This document shows, in pieces, positions 1-8,253 of a stretch of DNA of 42,776 bases. Positions within the stretch are counted from its first letter, which is position 1. The number at the start of each line of letters is the position of its first letter. Origin of the DNA: Dyadobacter koreensis (GTDB lineage: Bacteria > Bacteroidota > Bacteroidia > Cytophagales > Spirosomataceae); NCBI RefSeq assembly GCF_900108855.1, contig NZ_FNXY01000005.1, positions 99,261 to 142,036 of the forward strand, read 5' to 3'. The notes beneath the pieces were generated by a model. It worked only from the letters and a program-made list of their open reading frames with translations, was not told the DNA's origin and ran no database searches. The position numbers and the translations under genes are program-made.

Positions 1-72
1 ATCCGAAATCCGTTTTATTAGGCGTTCTATCGGAACGCTTTGTGATAAATATTTTAGGCTTTCAACCAACAT
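1..72 (-). CDS. possible 5' end of an unrecognised divergent gene (partial)
   Basis: An open minus-strand frame starts with ATG at 70-72 and stays open for 24 codons to the left edge, beginning MLVESLKYLSQSVPIERL. It would be divergent from glpK, with the regulatory space between them at 73-216. The stretch is too short to identify. Two plus-strand frames are also open from the edge (to about 103 and about 74), so a plus-strand gene end cannot be excluded. Low confidence. Confidence 0.3.
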   Translation of the reverse strand, partial: MLVESLKYLSQSVPIERLIKRISD

Positions 73-119
73 AATGTACTTAGAGAAAAATCTAGGAATT
101 TAAGTATTTTCCAAATAAT

Positions 120-155
120 AATATTTGTCCGTCACACATTTGCTAACATTTGTCC
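120..155 (+). promoter_or_regulatory. phased ATTTG repeats upstream of glpK
   Basis: ATTTG occurs at 123-127, 138-142 and 148-152. The last two lie inside the repeated word ACATTTG, exactly 10 bp apart (one helical turn), and the first and third are followed by TCC. The cluster lies 65-95 bp before the glpK start. That is a plausible place for an activator or repressor site. No regulator is identified. Confidence 0.25.
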
Positions 156-216
156 ATCCCGCCAAAATTTCCTTATTTACTGACATATTACAAATAAAGA
201 CAATCATAATACCATT

Positions 217-1716
217 ATGTCAAAATATATTGCGGCCATCGACCAGGGAACAACGAGTACACGTTGCATACTATTTAATCATCAGGGAAACATTGTTTCC
301 GTCGGGCAAAAGGAGCACGAACAAATATATCCGCAGCCGGGCTGGGTGGAGCATAATCCGGAAGAAATCTGGAAAAATACGCTTGAAGTGATTGCTATTT
401 CCCGAATAAAAGCTTCCGCTACGGCTGCGGATATTGCAGCAATTGGCATTACAAATCAAAGAGAAACAACAGTTGTCTGGAATCGGCGGACGGGAAAACC
501 ATACTATAATGCACTGGTCTGGCAAGATACAAGGACGACTGATCTTGTATCAAAATATGAAAAAGAAGGAGGATTAAACCAGTTTAGAGATAAAACCGGA
601 CTGCCCGTTTCGACTTATTTCAGCGGTTTAAAACTGAAATGGCTTCTAGAAAATGTTGAAGGCCTGCGTGGAGATGCGGAAAAGGGCGAAGCGCTTTTTG
701 GAAATATCGACACATTTTTAATATGGAACCTGACAGGCGGAGGTCATGGCGGAATTCATGTGACGGATGTTACCAATGCCAGCCGAACGCAATTGATGAA
801 TCTTCGCACTTTACAATGGGATCAGGAAATGTTGGATGCTTACAATATTCCTTCCTTAATGTTGCCAGAAATCAAAAGCAGCAGTGAGGTCTATGGAACT
901 GTGAGCAATGAAGTTTTACCTGGCGTTCCTGTGGCTGGAATTCTGGGTGATCAGCACGCCGCCCTGGTTGGACAAACTTGTTTTGAGCCCGGTATGGCGA
1001 AAAATACATACGGAACCGGGTGTTTCTTAGTAATGAATACCGGAACGGAATTAAAAATGTCTGAAAATGGGCTGCTGACTACGATTGCGTATAAGTTTGG
1101 TAATGAGCCTGTTCAATATGCACTGGAAGGTAGTGTTGCGGTCACAGGAGCACTCGTACAGTGGGTACGTGACAATCTGGGGCTGATCAAAAAAAGCAGT
1201 GATATTGAAAGTCTGGCAAAAACGGTTGAAGATAACGGTGGGGCATATTTTGTTCCTGCTTTTTCAGGATTGTATGCACCCTATTGGCGGAATGATGCGC
1301 GTGGCGTCATTGCCGGTTTGACACGTTATGTCACAAAAGGGCACATTGCGCGGGCCGTTTTGGAAGCAACAGCATATCAGACACTTGATGTTGTGAATGC
1401 GATGGAGCAGGATTCCGGGATCAAATTATCATCTTTGCGTGTCGACGGGGGAATGGTTTTGAATCAACTTTTAATGAAATTCCAGGCGGATATGCTGAAT
1501 ACCCAGGTCGTTTCTCCAGCGGTTGCAGAAACCACCGCATTAGGTGCCGCTTATGCAGCTGGATTAGCGGTTGGTTATTGGAAAAATACTGATGAATTGA
1601 AGAGTAACTGGGCAATTGCGCATACCTGGAATCCGGATATGGAAGGTGAAAAAAGAGACGCCTTATACAGAGGCTGGCAAAAAGCAGTAACGAAATCATA
1701 TGCATGGATGGATTAA
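217..1716 (+). CDS. glpK: glycerol kinase
   Basis: A cytoplasmic FGGY-family kinase that phosphorylates glycerol to sn-glycerol 3-phosphate with ATP, feeding glycolysis and phospholipid synthesis. At 499 residues it matches the family length. The N-terminal phosphate-binding motif DQGTTSTR is at residues 9-16. The substrate residues of the NQRET motif (Arg82, Glu83) are present. The catalytic Asp is Asp245 in [10 protein letters not shown], and the FGGY signature region [15 protein letters not shown] is at about 356-370. The ATG at 217 gives the usual N terminus. No glpF, glpD or glpR neighbour lies inside the window; a possible divergent gene starts at the left edge. A weak hairpin follows the stop. 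Confidence 0.97.
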   Translation: MSKYIAAIDQGTTSTRCILFNHQGNIVSVGQKEHEQIYPQPGWVEHNPEEIWKNTLEVIAISRIKASATAADIAAIGITNQRETTVVWNRRTGKPYYNALVWQDTRTTDLVSKYEKEGGLNQFRDKTGLPVSTYFSGLKLKWLLENVEGLRGDAEKGEALFGNIDTFLIWNLTGGGHGGIHVTDVTNASRTQLMNLRTLQWDQEMLDAYNIPSLMLPEIKSSSEVYGTVSNEVLPGVPVAGILGDQHAALVGQTCFEPGMAKNTYGTGCFLVMNTGTELKMSENGLLTTIAYKFGNEPVQYALEGSVAVTGALVQWVRDNLGLIKKSSDIESLAKTVEDNGGAYFVPAFSGLYAPYWRNDARGVIAGLTRYVTKGHIARAVLEATAYQTLDVVNAMEQDSGIKLSSLRVDGGMVLNQLLMKFQADMLNTQVVSPAVAETTALGAAYAAGLAVGYWKNTDELKSNWAIAHTWNPDMEGEKRDALYRGWQKAVTKSYAWMD

Positions 1717-1748
1717 TTATCGGGTAGTACTTCGATAATACTATTTTA
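1716..1748 (+). terminator. possible weak terminator after glpK
   Basis: The inverted repeat ATTATCG (1716-1722) / CGATAAT (1733-1739) starts at the last base of the glpK stop codon and is followed by an AT-rich stretch containing TTTT. The stem is only 7 bp and AT-rich, so it is a weak candidate. Confidence 0.35.
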
Positions 1749-1834
1749 TAATCTGTATAAACTATTTTCTTTTCTTGGCCTATGTCCACTTAAAGCTTAA
1801 CTTCGCGGCGCGAAAACCTAATTAAAGTAGCCTT

Positions 1835-2644
1835 ATGCATACCCTTCATCTTAAAAAGCCGCTCGCTTTTTTTGATCTTGAAACTACCGGAGTAAACATT
1901 ACCCGGGATCGGATCGTAGAAATATCGGTGGTGAAGGCTCTGCCCAATGGAGAAATTGAAATTCGTACGAGAAGGGTTAATCCGGAAATGCCTATTCCGC
2001 TGGAAAGCAGCCTTATACATGGAATTTACGACGAGGATGTAAAGGATGCACCGACCTTCAAAATGTTTGCAAAAAACCTTGCAACGTTTCTGGAGGGATG
2101 CGATTTAGCGGGTTTTAACAGTAATCGTTTTGATATCCCCATGCTGGTGGAAGAGTTTTTGCGTGTTGGTGTCGAGTTTGATATCAAAAACCGCCGTACC
2201 GTAGATGCACAACGGATATACCATATGATGGAGCCGAGAAATCTTTCGGCAGCATATAAATTTTACTGTGATAAATCATTGACGGATGCGCACAGCGCGG
2301 AAGCCGATACGATTGCTACTTTCGAAGTTCTGCAAGGACAAATAGCTCGTTATCAGGGGATGAAAGTAATTGATTCTCACGGAAAAGAGCTTGGAACGGT
2401 AGAAAATGACGTTGCTGCCTTGCATGCACTGACAGCATCAAAGCTTATAGATTTCGCAGGAAGAATGGTTTATAATGAGAAAGGAGAGGAAGTTTTCAAC
2501 TTCGGAAAGCACAACGGGAAACGCGTTGCTGATGTTCTGAAAAACGAGCCATCTTTTTACGATTGGCTTATGAAATCGGAATTTCCTTTGGATACAAAAC
2601 GTAAGCTGACCGAAATAAAATTACGTGCTTTGACACAGAGATAG
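1835..2644 (+). CDS. DEDDh 3'-5' exonuclease (DnaQ/ExoX-like)
   Basis: A 3'-5' exonuclease of the DnaQ-like RNase H fold, probably acting on DNA in repair or proofreading. Motif I FDLETTG gives Asp14 and Glu16. Motif II NSNRFDIP gives Asp100. Motif III has His153 and Asp158 spaced H-x4-D, which defines the DEDDh subtype. After the nuclease domain (about 1-170), residues 220-269 form a small C-terminal module with FGKHNGK and a later FYDWLM, like the tail found in ExoX-type and other Bacteroidota DnaQ-like proteins. The protein is free-standing, not fused to a polymerase. It sits between glpK and nuoK but appears to be transcribed apart from nuoK, given a promoter candidate in the gap. The exact substrate is unknown. 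Confidence 0.88.
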   Translation: MHTLHLKKPLAFFDLETTGVNITRDRIVEISVVKALPNGEIEIRTRRVNPEMPIPLESSLIHGIYDEDVKDAPTFKMFAKNLATFLEGCDLAGFNSNRFDIPMLVEEFLRVGVEFDIKNRRTVDAQRIYHMMEPRNLSAAYKFYCDKSLTDAHSAEADTIATFEVLQGQIARYQGMKVIDSHGKELGTVENDVAALHALTASKLIDFAGRMVYNEKGEEVFNFGKHNGKRVADVLKNEPSFYDWLMKSEFPLDTKRKLTEIKLRALTQR

Positions 2645-2665
2645 TATAATAGATTCGCATCCCAC

Positions 2666-2695
2666 TTGAGTAAGCGGGATTTATGTCTATTTTTG
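2666..2695 (+). promoter_or_regulatory. candidate Bacteroidota promoter for nuoKLMN
   Basis: TTG at 2666-2668, a 19-bp spacer and TATTTTTG at 2688-2695 match the Bacteroidota primary-sigma pattern (TTTG/TTG, 19-21 bp, TAnnTTTG). Transcription would start near 2702, leaving about 95 nt of leader before nuoK. An imperfect stem (2659-2667 with 2672-2680) overlaps the upstream element and could be the end of the exonuclease transcript. Confidence 0.5.
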
Positions 2696-2798
2696 CCAGT
2701 GTAGAAAGAGAACTCAGCGATTTGGGAAATGAATCTGATATCCTGAAAATTAAATTATTGACAATTTTTAATCGAATACCCATTAAGGTAAATCTGCT

Positions 2799-3137
2799 AT
2801 GATCCCGAACCCGAATATACCAGAGGTTATTCAGAATGTCCCGCTTCAATATTATCTAATCCTCAGCACATTACTTTTTGTGATTGGTATTATTGGCGTA
2901 CTTACACGTCGCAACGCCATTATCATTTTTATGTCTGTTGAGTTGATGTTAAATGCTGCCAATTTATTGCTGATCGCTTTTTCATCTTTTCGGTCAGATC
3001 CGTCCGGTCAGGTTTTCGTGTTTTTTATCATGGCAGTGGCCGCAGCAGAAGTAGCCGTTGGTTTGGCGATTATCGTTATGATTTACCGGAATACGCGAAA
3101 TACGGATATCGGTTTCCTTAATAAATTGAAATGGTAA
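2799..3137 (+). CDS. nuoK: NADH-quinone oxidoreductase subunit K
   Basis: A small membrane subunit of respiratory complex I, related to Mrp antiporter MrpC, forming part of the proton channel next to NuoJ and NuoN. The 112 residues contain three hydrophobic helices (about 17-36, 40-63 and 72-96). The two membrane-buried glutamates typical of NuoK are visible: Glu48 in SVELMLNA and Glu84 in [11 protein letters not shown] at 2799 is the first in-frame start. It is the first gene of a nuoK-L-M-N run; nuoA-J are absent from the window, and a nuclease gene lies directly upstream. Confidence 0.95.
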   Translation: MIPNPNIPEVIQNVPLQYYLILSTLLFVIGIIGVLTRRNAIIIFMSVELMLNAANLLLIAFSSFRSDPSGQVFVFFIMAVAAAEVAVGLAIIVMIYRNTRNTDIGFLNKLKW

Positions 3138-3168
3138 GCCTTATTGGTTAATATACAAAATATAGAAT

Positions 3169-5085
3169 ATGTCTGCTTCATTACTAGTTCTGATTCCATT
3201 ATTACCTTTTCTCGGCTTCCTGATCAATGGTATCGGTTTCCGGACAATACCAAAAGGTGCAGTTGGAATAATCGGGTCATTAGCTGTTATCGGTAGTTTT
3301 GCTCTTTCCCTGAATGCCTTCAATGCATTCGTTGCCAGCGGAAGCACCCCGTTTGTTTTGCCCCTTTTTGACTGGATAACTGTTGGCGATCTCAATATTC
3401 CATTTTCTTTCCAGATCGATCAGCTTTCTTTATTGATGCTGATGATTATTACCGGTGTCGGATCTCTGATTCACATTTATTCCATCGGCTATATGAAACA
3501 TGACGAAGGTTTTGGTAAGTTTTTTGCCTATCTGAATCTCTTTCTTTTCTTCATGTTGCTGCTTGTTCTTGGATCTAATTATGTGATCATGTTCATCGGT
3601 TGGGAGGGTGTAGGACTTTGTTCCTACTTGTTGATCGGGTTCTGGAATAAAAATACAAACTATAATAACGCTGCGCGTAAGGCATTCATTATGAACCGTG
3701 TAGGGGATTTGGGTTTTCTTTTAGGAATCTTTACAATCATCGCCACTTTCGGTTCGGTAGAATATCTTGAAGTATTTAGTAAAGCCACAGGTTTTCAGGT
3801 TGGTGATCCTGTTATTATTGCGATCACCCTGTTCCTGTTTATTGGAGCAATGGGAAAATCAGCGCAAATTCCATTATATACCTGGTTACCTGACGCAATG
3901 GCTGGCCCAACGCCGGTTTCGGCGCTCATTCACGCAGCGACGATGGTTACGGCTGGGATTTATATGGTGATCCGTTCAAATGTCCTCTATTCTCTTGCGC
4001 CTTCGACACTCGAACTGGTTGGAATTATCGGTGGCGCAACGGCTCTTTTTGCCGCTTCAATCGGTCTTTTGCAAAACGATATCAAAAAAGTATTGGCTTA
4101 TTCTACTGTAAGTCAGTTGGGTTATATGTTCATGGGTTTAGGTGCGATGGCTTATTCAGCTTCGATGTTCCATGTAATTACCCACGCATTCTTTAAAGCA
4201 TTATTATTCTTGGGCGCTGGTAGTGTTATCCACGCCATGTCAGATGAACAGGATATTCGTTCGATGGGAGGTTTGCGTAAAAAACTTCCGGTTACATTTC
4301 TCACATTTCTTATTGCAACGATAGCGATTTCGGGTATTCCTCCATTTGCAGGGTTCTTCTCAAAAGATGAAATTTTAGCGCATGTTTTTGAGCATAACAA
4401 ATTACTTTGGATAGTTGGTGTATTGGGTTCGTTGATGACATCCTTCTATATGTTCCGTCTTCTTTTCCTTACTTTCTTTGGGAAATTCCGCGGTACACAT
4501 GATCAGGAACATCATTTGCATGAATCGCCTGCTTCGATGACAATTCCTCTGGTTATCCTTGCCGTTCTTTCGGCTCTGGGCGGGTTCATCGGAGTACCGG
4601 AGGCTTTGCACGGAACGCATCATCTGGCCGAATTTATGAGTCCTTTATATGAAGGCTCACGTCAGGTAAATCCTGAAGCTTTCTTGCCTACAACTCTATC
4701 TCATTCAGAAGAATATATTCTGATGGCTGTTTCGGTGGGTGTTGCTTTGATTTCTCTGATCGTCGCTTATGTGATGTACGTCCAGAAGGAAAACGTCCCG
4801 GCGCCAGATTCGGAGGAAAAATCAGCCATTCAAAATCTTGTTTACAACAAATATTATGTAGATGAACTGTATAATGCTGTTTTTGTAAAGCCGACTAAAA
4901 TTCTTTCAACTGTACTTTATAACGCGGGTGAGTTTGTTATCGATCTGTTTGTGAACGGAGCGGCAAGGCTGATCGCTTTCCTTGGCGGTTTATTACGTAA
5001 AACACAGACAGGCTCGACAGGAGACTATGTATTCGCGATGGTTTTAGGAATCGTGGTTATTTTGTTCTGGAAGCTGTTATTATAA
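3169..5085 (+). CDS. nuoL: NADH-quinone oxidoreductase subunit L
   Basis: The distal antiporter-like proton-pumping subunit of complex I. It is 638 residues long with more than a dozen membrane helices. Family landmarks are Glu146 in FIGWEGVGLCSYLL, Lys230 in MGKSAQIPLYTWLPDA, and His255 in the broken-helix motif SALIHAATMVTAG. The C-terminal part (about 500-638), including YNKYYVDELYN, is the amphipathic lateral helix and final membrane helix that clamp the membrane arm. It starts 31 bp after nuoK and precedes nuoM by 71 bp, so all four genes are probably one transcript. Confidence 0.97.
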   Translation: MSASLLVLIPLLPFLGFLINGIGFRTIPKGAVGIIGSLAVIGSFALSLNAFNAFVASGSTPFVLPLFDWITVGDLNIPFSFQIDQLSLLMLMIITGVGSLIHIYSIGYMKHDEGFGKFFAYLNLFLFFMLLLVLGSNYVIMFIGWEGVGLCSYLLIGFWNKNTNYNNAARKAFIMNRVGDLGFLLGIFTIIATFGSVEYLEVFSKATGFQVGDPVIIAITLFLFIGAMGKSAQIPLYTWLPDAMAGPTPVSALIHAATMVTAGIYMVIRSNVLYSLAPSTLELVGIIGGATALFAASIGLLQNDIKKVLAYSTVSQLGYMFMGLGAMAYSASMFHVITHAFFKALLFLGAGSVIHAMSDEQDIRSMGGLRKKLPVTFLTFLIATIAISGIPPFAGFFSKDEILAHVFEHNKLLWIVGVLGSLMTSFYMFRLLFLTFFGKFRGTHDQEHHLHESPASMTIPLVILAVLSALGGFIGVPEALHGTHHLAEFMSPLYEGSRQVNPEAFLPTTLSHSEEYILMAVSVGVALISLIVAYVMYVQKENVPAPDSEEKSAIQNLVYNKYYVDELYNAVFVKPTKILSTVLYNAGEFVIDLFVNGAARLIAFLGGLLRKTQTGSTGDYVFAMVLGIVVILFWKLLL

Positions 5086-5120
5086 GCATTTGCTGAAACC
5101 GACATATTAAATAATAATAC

Positions 5121-5148
5121 CGTTCACCATTTATTGCTGACCGTTGAC
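5121..5148. repeat. degenerate 7-bp repeat array before nuoM
   Basis: Four consecutive heptads read CGTTCAC, CATTTAT, TGCTGAC and CGTTGAC. The first and fourth differ at one base and lie exactly 21 bp apart. The array fills the gap between nuoL and nuoM and ends 8 bp before the nuoM start. It shares the xxTGACC/CGTTGAC word type with the arrays at 6639 and 25915. Confidence 0.5.
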
Positions 5149-5156
5149 TTGAAAAT

Positions 5157-6605
5157 ATGCTTACTCTTCTTTTAATACTTTTGCCCCTTGTGGCTGGCGT
5201 TATTACCCTCTTGGTTGGAGCAAATCTGGCGAAACAGGTAGCCTTAGTCGGTGCTCTTGCAGAGTTGGGACTCGCAATTTTTGTCTGGTCTCAATTTGAC
5301 CCGGCTGCTGGTGTGCAGTTTGGTTTTAAATATAACTGGCTTGCATCTGCCGGGATTTCCTTTGCTGCGGGGATAGACGGAATCAGTTTGGTACTGGTTT
5401 TATTAACTGCTTTTTTAACACCGCTGATTATCCTGTCAACATTTAGCCATACTTATAAAAACAGTGCAGCTTTTTATTCTCTGATATTATTCATGTCGGC
5501 AGCGCTGGTTGGGGTATTCATGGCAACCGATGCTTTCGTATTTTATCTTTTCTTCGAGGCGGCACTTATACCGGTCTATTTCCTTGCAGCCGTTTGGGGG
5601 GGAGAAAATCGTTTGAAAGTTACCCTGAAGTTTTTCATTTACACGATGTTTGGTAGTTTGTTCATGCTTGTGGCATTAATTTATCTTTATTACCAAACTC
5701 CGGGAACACATACATCTGAAATCACCGCATTTTATAATTTACAACTTTCGGCCAAGTCTCAGGGATTTGTATTCTGGGCGTTTTTCGTTGCTTTTGCCAT
5801 TAAAATGCCATTGTTTCCTTTCCATACCTGGCAGCCTGATACGTATACAGAATCGCCTACACCGGCTACGATGCTTCTTTCAGGTATCATGCTTAAAATG
5901 GGGGTTTACGGTTTAATCCGATTACTACTTCCGATCGTTCCGCTTGGACTGGAATCGTGGGGAATGCTGGCAGTGATATTATCTGTGATAGGAATTATCT
6001 ACGGTTCGATCATCGCGATTCAGCAGCACGATATGAAGCGGCTTATTGCTTACTCTTCATTTGCTCACGTTGGACTGATGGCGGCGGGTGTTTTTGCTGC
6101 TTCGCCAAATGGTTTACAGGGAGCAATTATTCAAATGCTGGCTCACGGTATCAATGTTGTCGGTTTATTCTTCGTAATCGACATCATCCTTTCCCGTACT
6201 AAAACACGGAGCCTGGATCAACTGGGAGGAATTACGCAGGTGGCGCCTCAGCTAAGCGTATACTTTTTAATTATCCTGTTGGGAAGTGTTGCCTTACCTC
6301 TGACGAACGGTTTTGTAGGTGAATTTCTATTACTTTCCAGCGTCTTTGCATTCAACAGCTGGCTCGGCGCAATCGCTGGTCTGACCATCATTCTTGGGTC
6401 GGTATATATGTTACGCCTGTTTCAAATGTCAATGTTTGGCCCAAGGTCTAAATGGGTTGAAGGGTTTCAGGACCTTACGTTCAATGAAAAAGCAGTATTG
6501 TTGCCTTTGGTTATCATGGTTTTATGGATAGGGATATACCCCAATACTTTTTTAAGCATTTCCGAACCGGCTGTAAACCAGCTTTTACAACTGGTTGCAA
6601 AGTAA
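5157..6605 (+). CDS. nuoM: NADH-quinone oxidoreductase subunit M
   Basis: The middle antiporter-like proton-pumping subunit of complex I. It has 482 residues and about 14 membrane helices. Glu134 in FFEAALIPVYFL matches the essential glutamate of helix 5, and Lys216 in FAIKMPLFPFHTW matches the helix 7 lysine. The broken-helix segment TESPTPATMLLSG follows at 231-243. The start ATG at 5157 is preceded by a degenerate heptad repeat rather than a recognisable Shine-Dalgarno, as is usual for this phylum. Confidence 0.97.
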   Translation: MLTLLLILLPLVAGVITLLVGANLAKQVALVGALAELGLAIFVWSQFDPAAGVQFGFKYNWLASAGISFAAGIDGISLVLVLLTAFLTPLIILSTFSHTYKNSAAFYSLILFMSAALVGVFMATDAFVFYLFFEAALIPVYFLAAVWGGENRLKVTLKFFIYTMFGSLFMLVALIYLYYQTPGTHTSEITAFYNLQLSAKSQGFVFWAFFVAFAIKMPLFPFHTWQPDTYTESPTPATMLLSGIMLKMGVYGLIRLLLPIVPLGLESWGMLAVILSVIGIIYGSIIAIQQHDMKRLIAYSSFAHVGLMAAGVFAASPNGLQGAIIQMLAHGINVVGLFFVIDIILSRTKTRSLDQLGGITQVAPQLSVYFLIILLGSVALPLTNGFVGEFLLLSSVFAFNSWLGAIAGLTIILGSVYMLRLFQMSMFGPRSKWVEGFQDLTFNEKAVLLPLVIMVLWIGIYPNTFLSISEPAVNQLLQLVAK

Positions 6606-6638
6606 TTTCCGAAGCGAAAAATAATTAATTGATATAGT

Positions 6639-6666
6639 CCGAAAGCCGAAAGCTGACCGCCGACCG
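6639..6666. repeat. degenerate 7-bp repeat array before nuoN
   Basis: Four in-register heptads: CCGAAAG twice, then CTGACCG and CCGACCG. Read on the minus strand, 6639-6663 matches the plus strand at 25852-25876 in 22 of 25 positions, with the three differences spaced apart. It lies in the nuoM-nuoN gap, 33 bp before nuoN. Confidence 0.6.
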
Positions 6667-6699
6667 CTCTCTATTAATGACAAACGATAATAAATAATT

Positions 6700-8097
6700 A
6701 TGTATCCCATTGTTTTGTTGTCAGTTCTTGGAATCGTAACGCTCTTCATCGGGTTCTCGAAGTCGAAGAATATTTTATTGCCAGCTGTTTTGCTTTTCCT
6801 TGCCGTAGCTCTAGCCGGTAATTTTTTTGAGTGGAACAAAGGGCCGCTGTTATATTTCTACGATATGTTCCGGGTTGATAACCTGACATTAGCTTTTAAT
6901 GGCATTGTTCTGATTTCAGCGTTTATGATCGTTGCAATCTCAGGGGGTTTTCAGGATAATGCAGAAGCGGAACCGGCAGAATATTATTCATTGATGCTTT
7001 TTTCTCTGGTTGGCGCTATCATGATGGTCGGCTTTGAACACTTGATCATGCTTTTTATCGGCGTGGAAATTCTTTCTGTGGCGATGTACGTGCTGACAGG
7101 TAGCAACAAACGTAATCTGCGTTCAAATGAAGCCGCTCTGAAATACTTTTTGATGGGTGCTTTTGCAACCGGCATCATGCTTTTTGGCATGACTTTGCTT
7201 TACGGAGCAACTGGTTCATTCAATCTGAGTGCAATCCAGGCTTATGTTTCCACAACGCAACAGGCGGTTCCGTCTTACTTATTATATGCCGGTCTATTGT
7301 TACTGATGATTGGTATGCTGTTTAAAGTTTCTGCCGCTCCTTTTCACTTTTGGACACCCGATGTTTACGAAGGCGCACCAACGATTTTTACAACTTTCAT
7401 GTCAACAATTGTGAAGACAGCTGGTTTTGCCGCATTATATCGGCTGTTGTCACATTCTTTCACAGGAATTTATGATTTCTGGTGGTTGGTTGTAGCGATT
7501 ATTGCAATACTTACGCTGATGGTTGGAAATATTGGAGCAACAACGCAAAATAGCTTCAAACGGATGATGGCATATTCCGGTATTTCTCATGCCGGTTATT
7601 TGCTGATCGCATTAACAGCGCTTTCCAAACCAACACAAAACGCGATTGTTTTTTACTCATTGGCATACTCTCTTTCAACAATTGCTGCATTTGGTATTTT
7701 GATGCTTGTTTCTAAACAAAGATCATTTGAAGGCCAGCCTGACGAGCGCTATGATGCTTTCAATGGCTTGGCAAAAGAAAATCCTTTCCTTGCTTTTGTA
7801 TTGACCGTTGCGATGTTGTCGCTTGCCGGAATTCCTTTGACCGCAGGTTTCTGGGGGAAATTTATGGTGTTCAGCAGTGCTGCCGAAAGAGGAATTATCT
7901 GGATTCCGGCAATTGCTGTTTTAATGTCAACCGTTGGTATTTATTATTATTTCCGTGTAATTATCGCATCTTACCTGAAAGAAGGCGATATTGCTAAAAT
8001 CCGCGTAGCACCTTTTTACCAGTTTGTTTTGGTACTTGCTACCCTCCTGACCATCCTGTTTGGACTTGCGCCGGGCTTGCTTGAAGGACTTTTTTAG
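6700..8097 (+). CDS. nuoN: NADH-quinone oxidoreductase subunit N
   Basis: The proximal antiporter-like proton-pumping subunit of complex I, contacting NuoK. It has 465 residues and about 13-14 membrane helices. Glu123 in FIGVEILSVAMYVL and Lys209 in MLFKVSAAPFHFWTPDVYEGAP are the conserved charged residues of the proton path. It is the last gene of nuoKLMN, followed at 32 bp by a strong hairpin terminator, so the operon ends here. Confidence 0.97.
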   Translation: MYPIVLLSVLGIVTLFIGFSKSKNILLPAVLLFLAVALAGNFFEWNKGPLLYFYDMFRVDNLTLAFNGIVLISAFMIVAISGGFQDNAEAEPAEYYSLMLFSLVGAIMMVGFEHLIMLFIGVEILSVAMYVLTGSNKRNLRSNEAALKYFLMGAFATGIMLFGMTLLYGATGSFNLSAIQAYVSTTQQAVPSYLLYAGLLLLMIGMLFKVSAAPFHFWTPDVYEGAPTIFTTFMSTIVKTAGFAALYRLLSHSFTGIYDFWWLVVAIIAILTLMVGNIGATTQNSFKRMMAYSGISHAGYLLIALTALSKPTQNAIVFYSLAYSLSTIAAFGILMLVSKQRSFEGQPDERYDAFNGLAKENPFLAFVLTVAMLSLAGIPLTAGFWGKFMVFSSAAERGIIWIPAIAVLMSTVGIYYYFRVIIASYLKEGDIAKIRVAPFYQFVLVLATLLTILFGLAPGLLEGLF

Positions 8098-8128
8098 ACC
8101 TAAAATTTTACATTACAATATATCGTAG

Positions 8129-8161
8129 AAAGAGTTACACCTTTGGTGTAGCTCTTTTTTT
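8129..8161 (+). terminator. intrinsic terminator of the nuoKLMN operon
   Basis: A 13-bp stem (8129-8141 with 8045-8057 of the local 8 kb numbering offset by 100, that is 8145-8157) has one T-G wobble, a three-base TTT loop and a run of Ts reaching 8161. It begins 32 bp after the nuoN stop. Confidence 0.88.
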
Positions 8162-8253
8162 GTTACTTTTTATAAAAACTGCGTAAGAATAAAAAAACAT
8201 AACGTTAGGAATAATCTTCATTCGTCCATAATTCATCTGTAATTATAGTTGCT

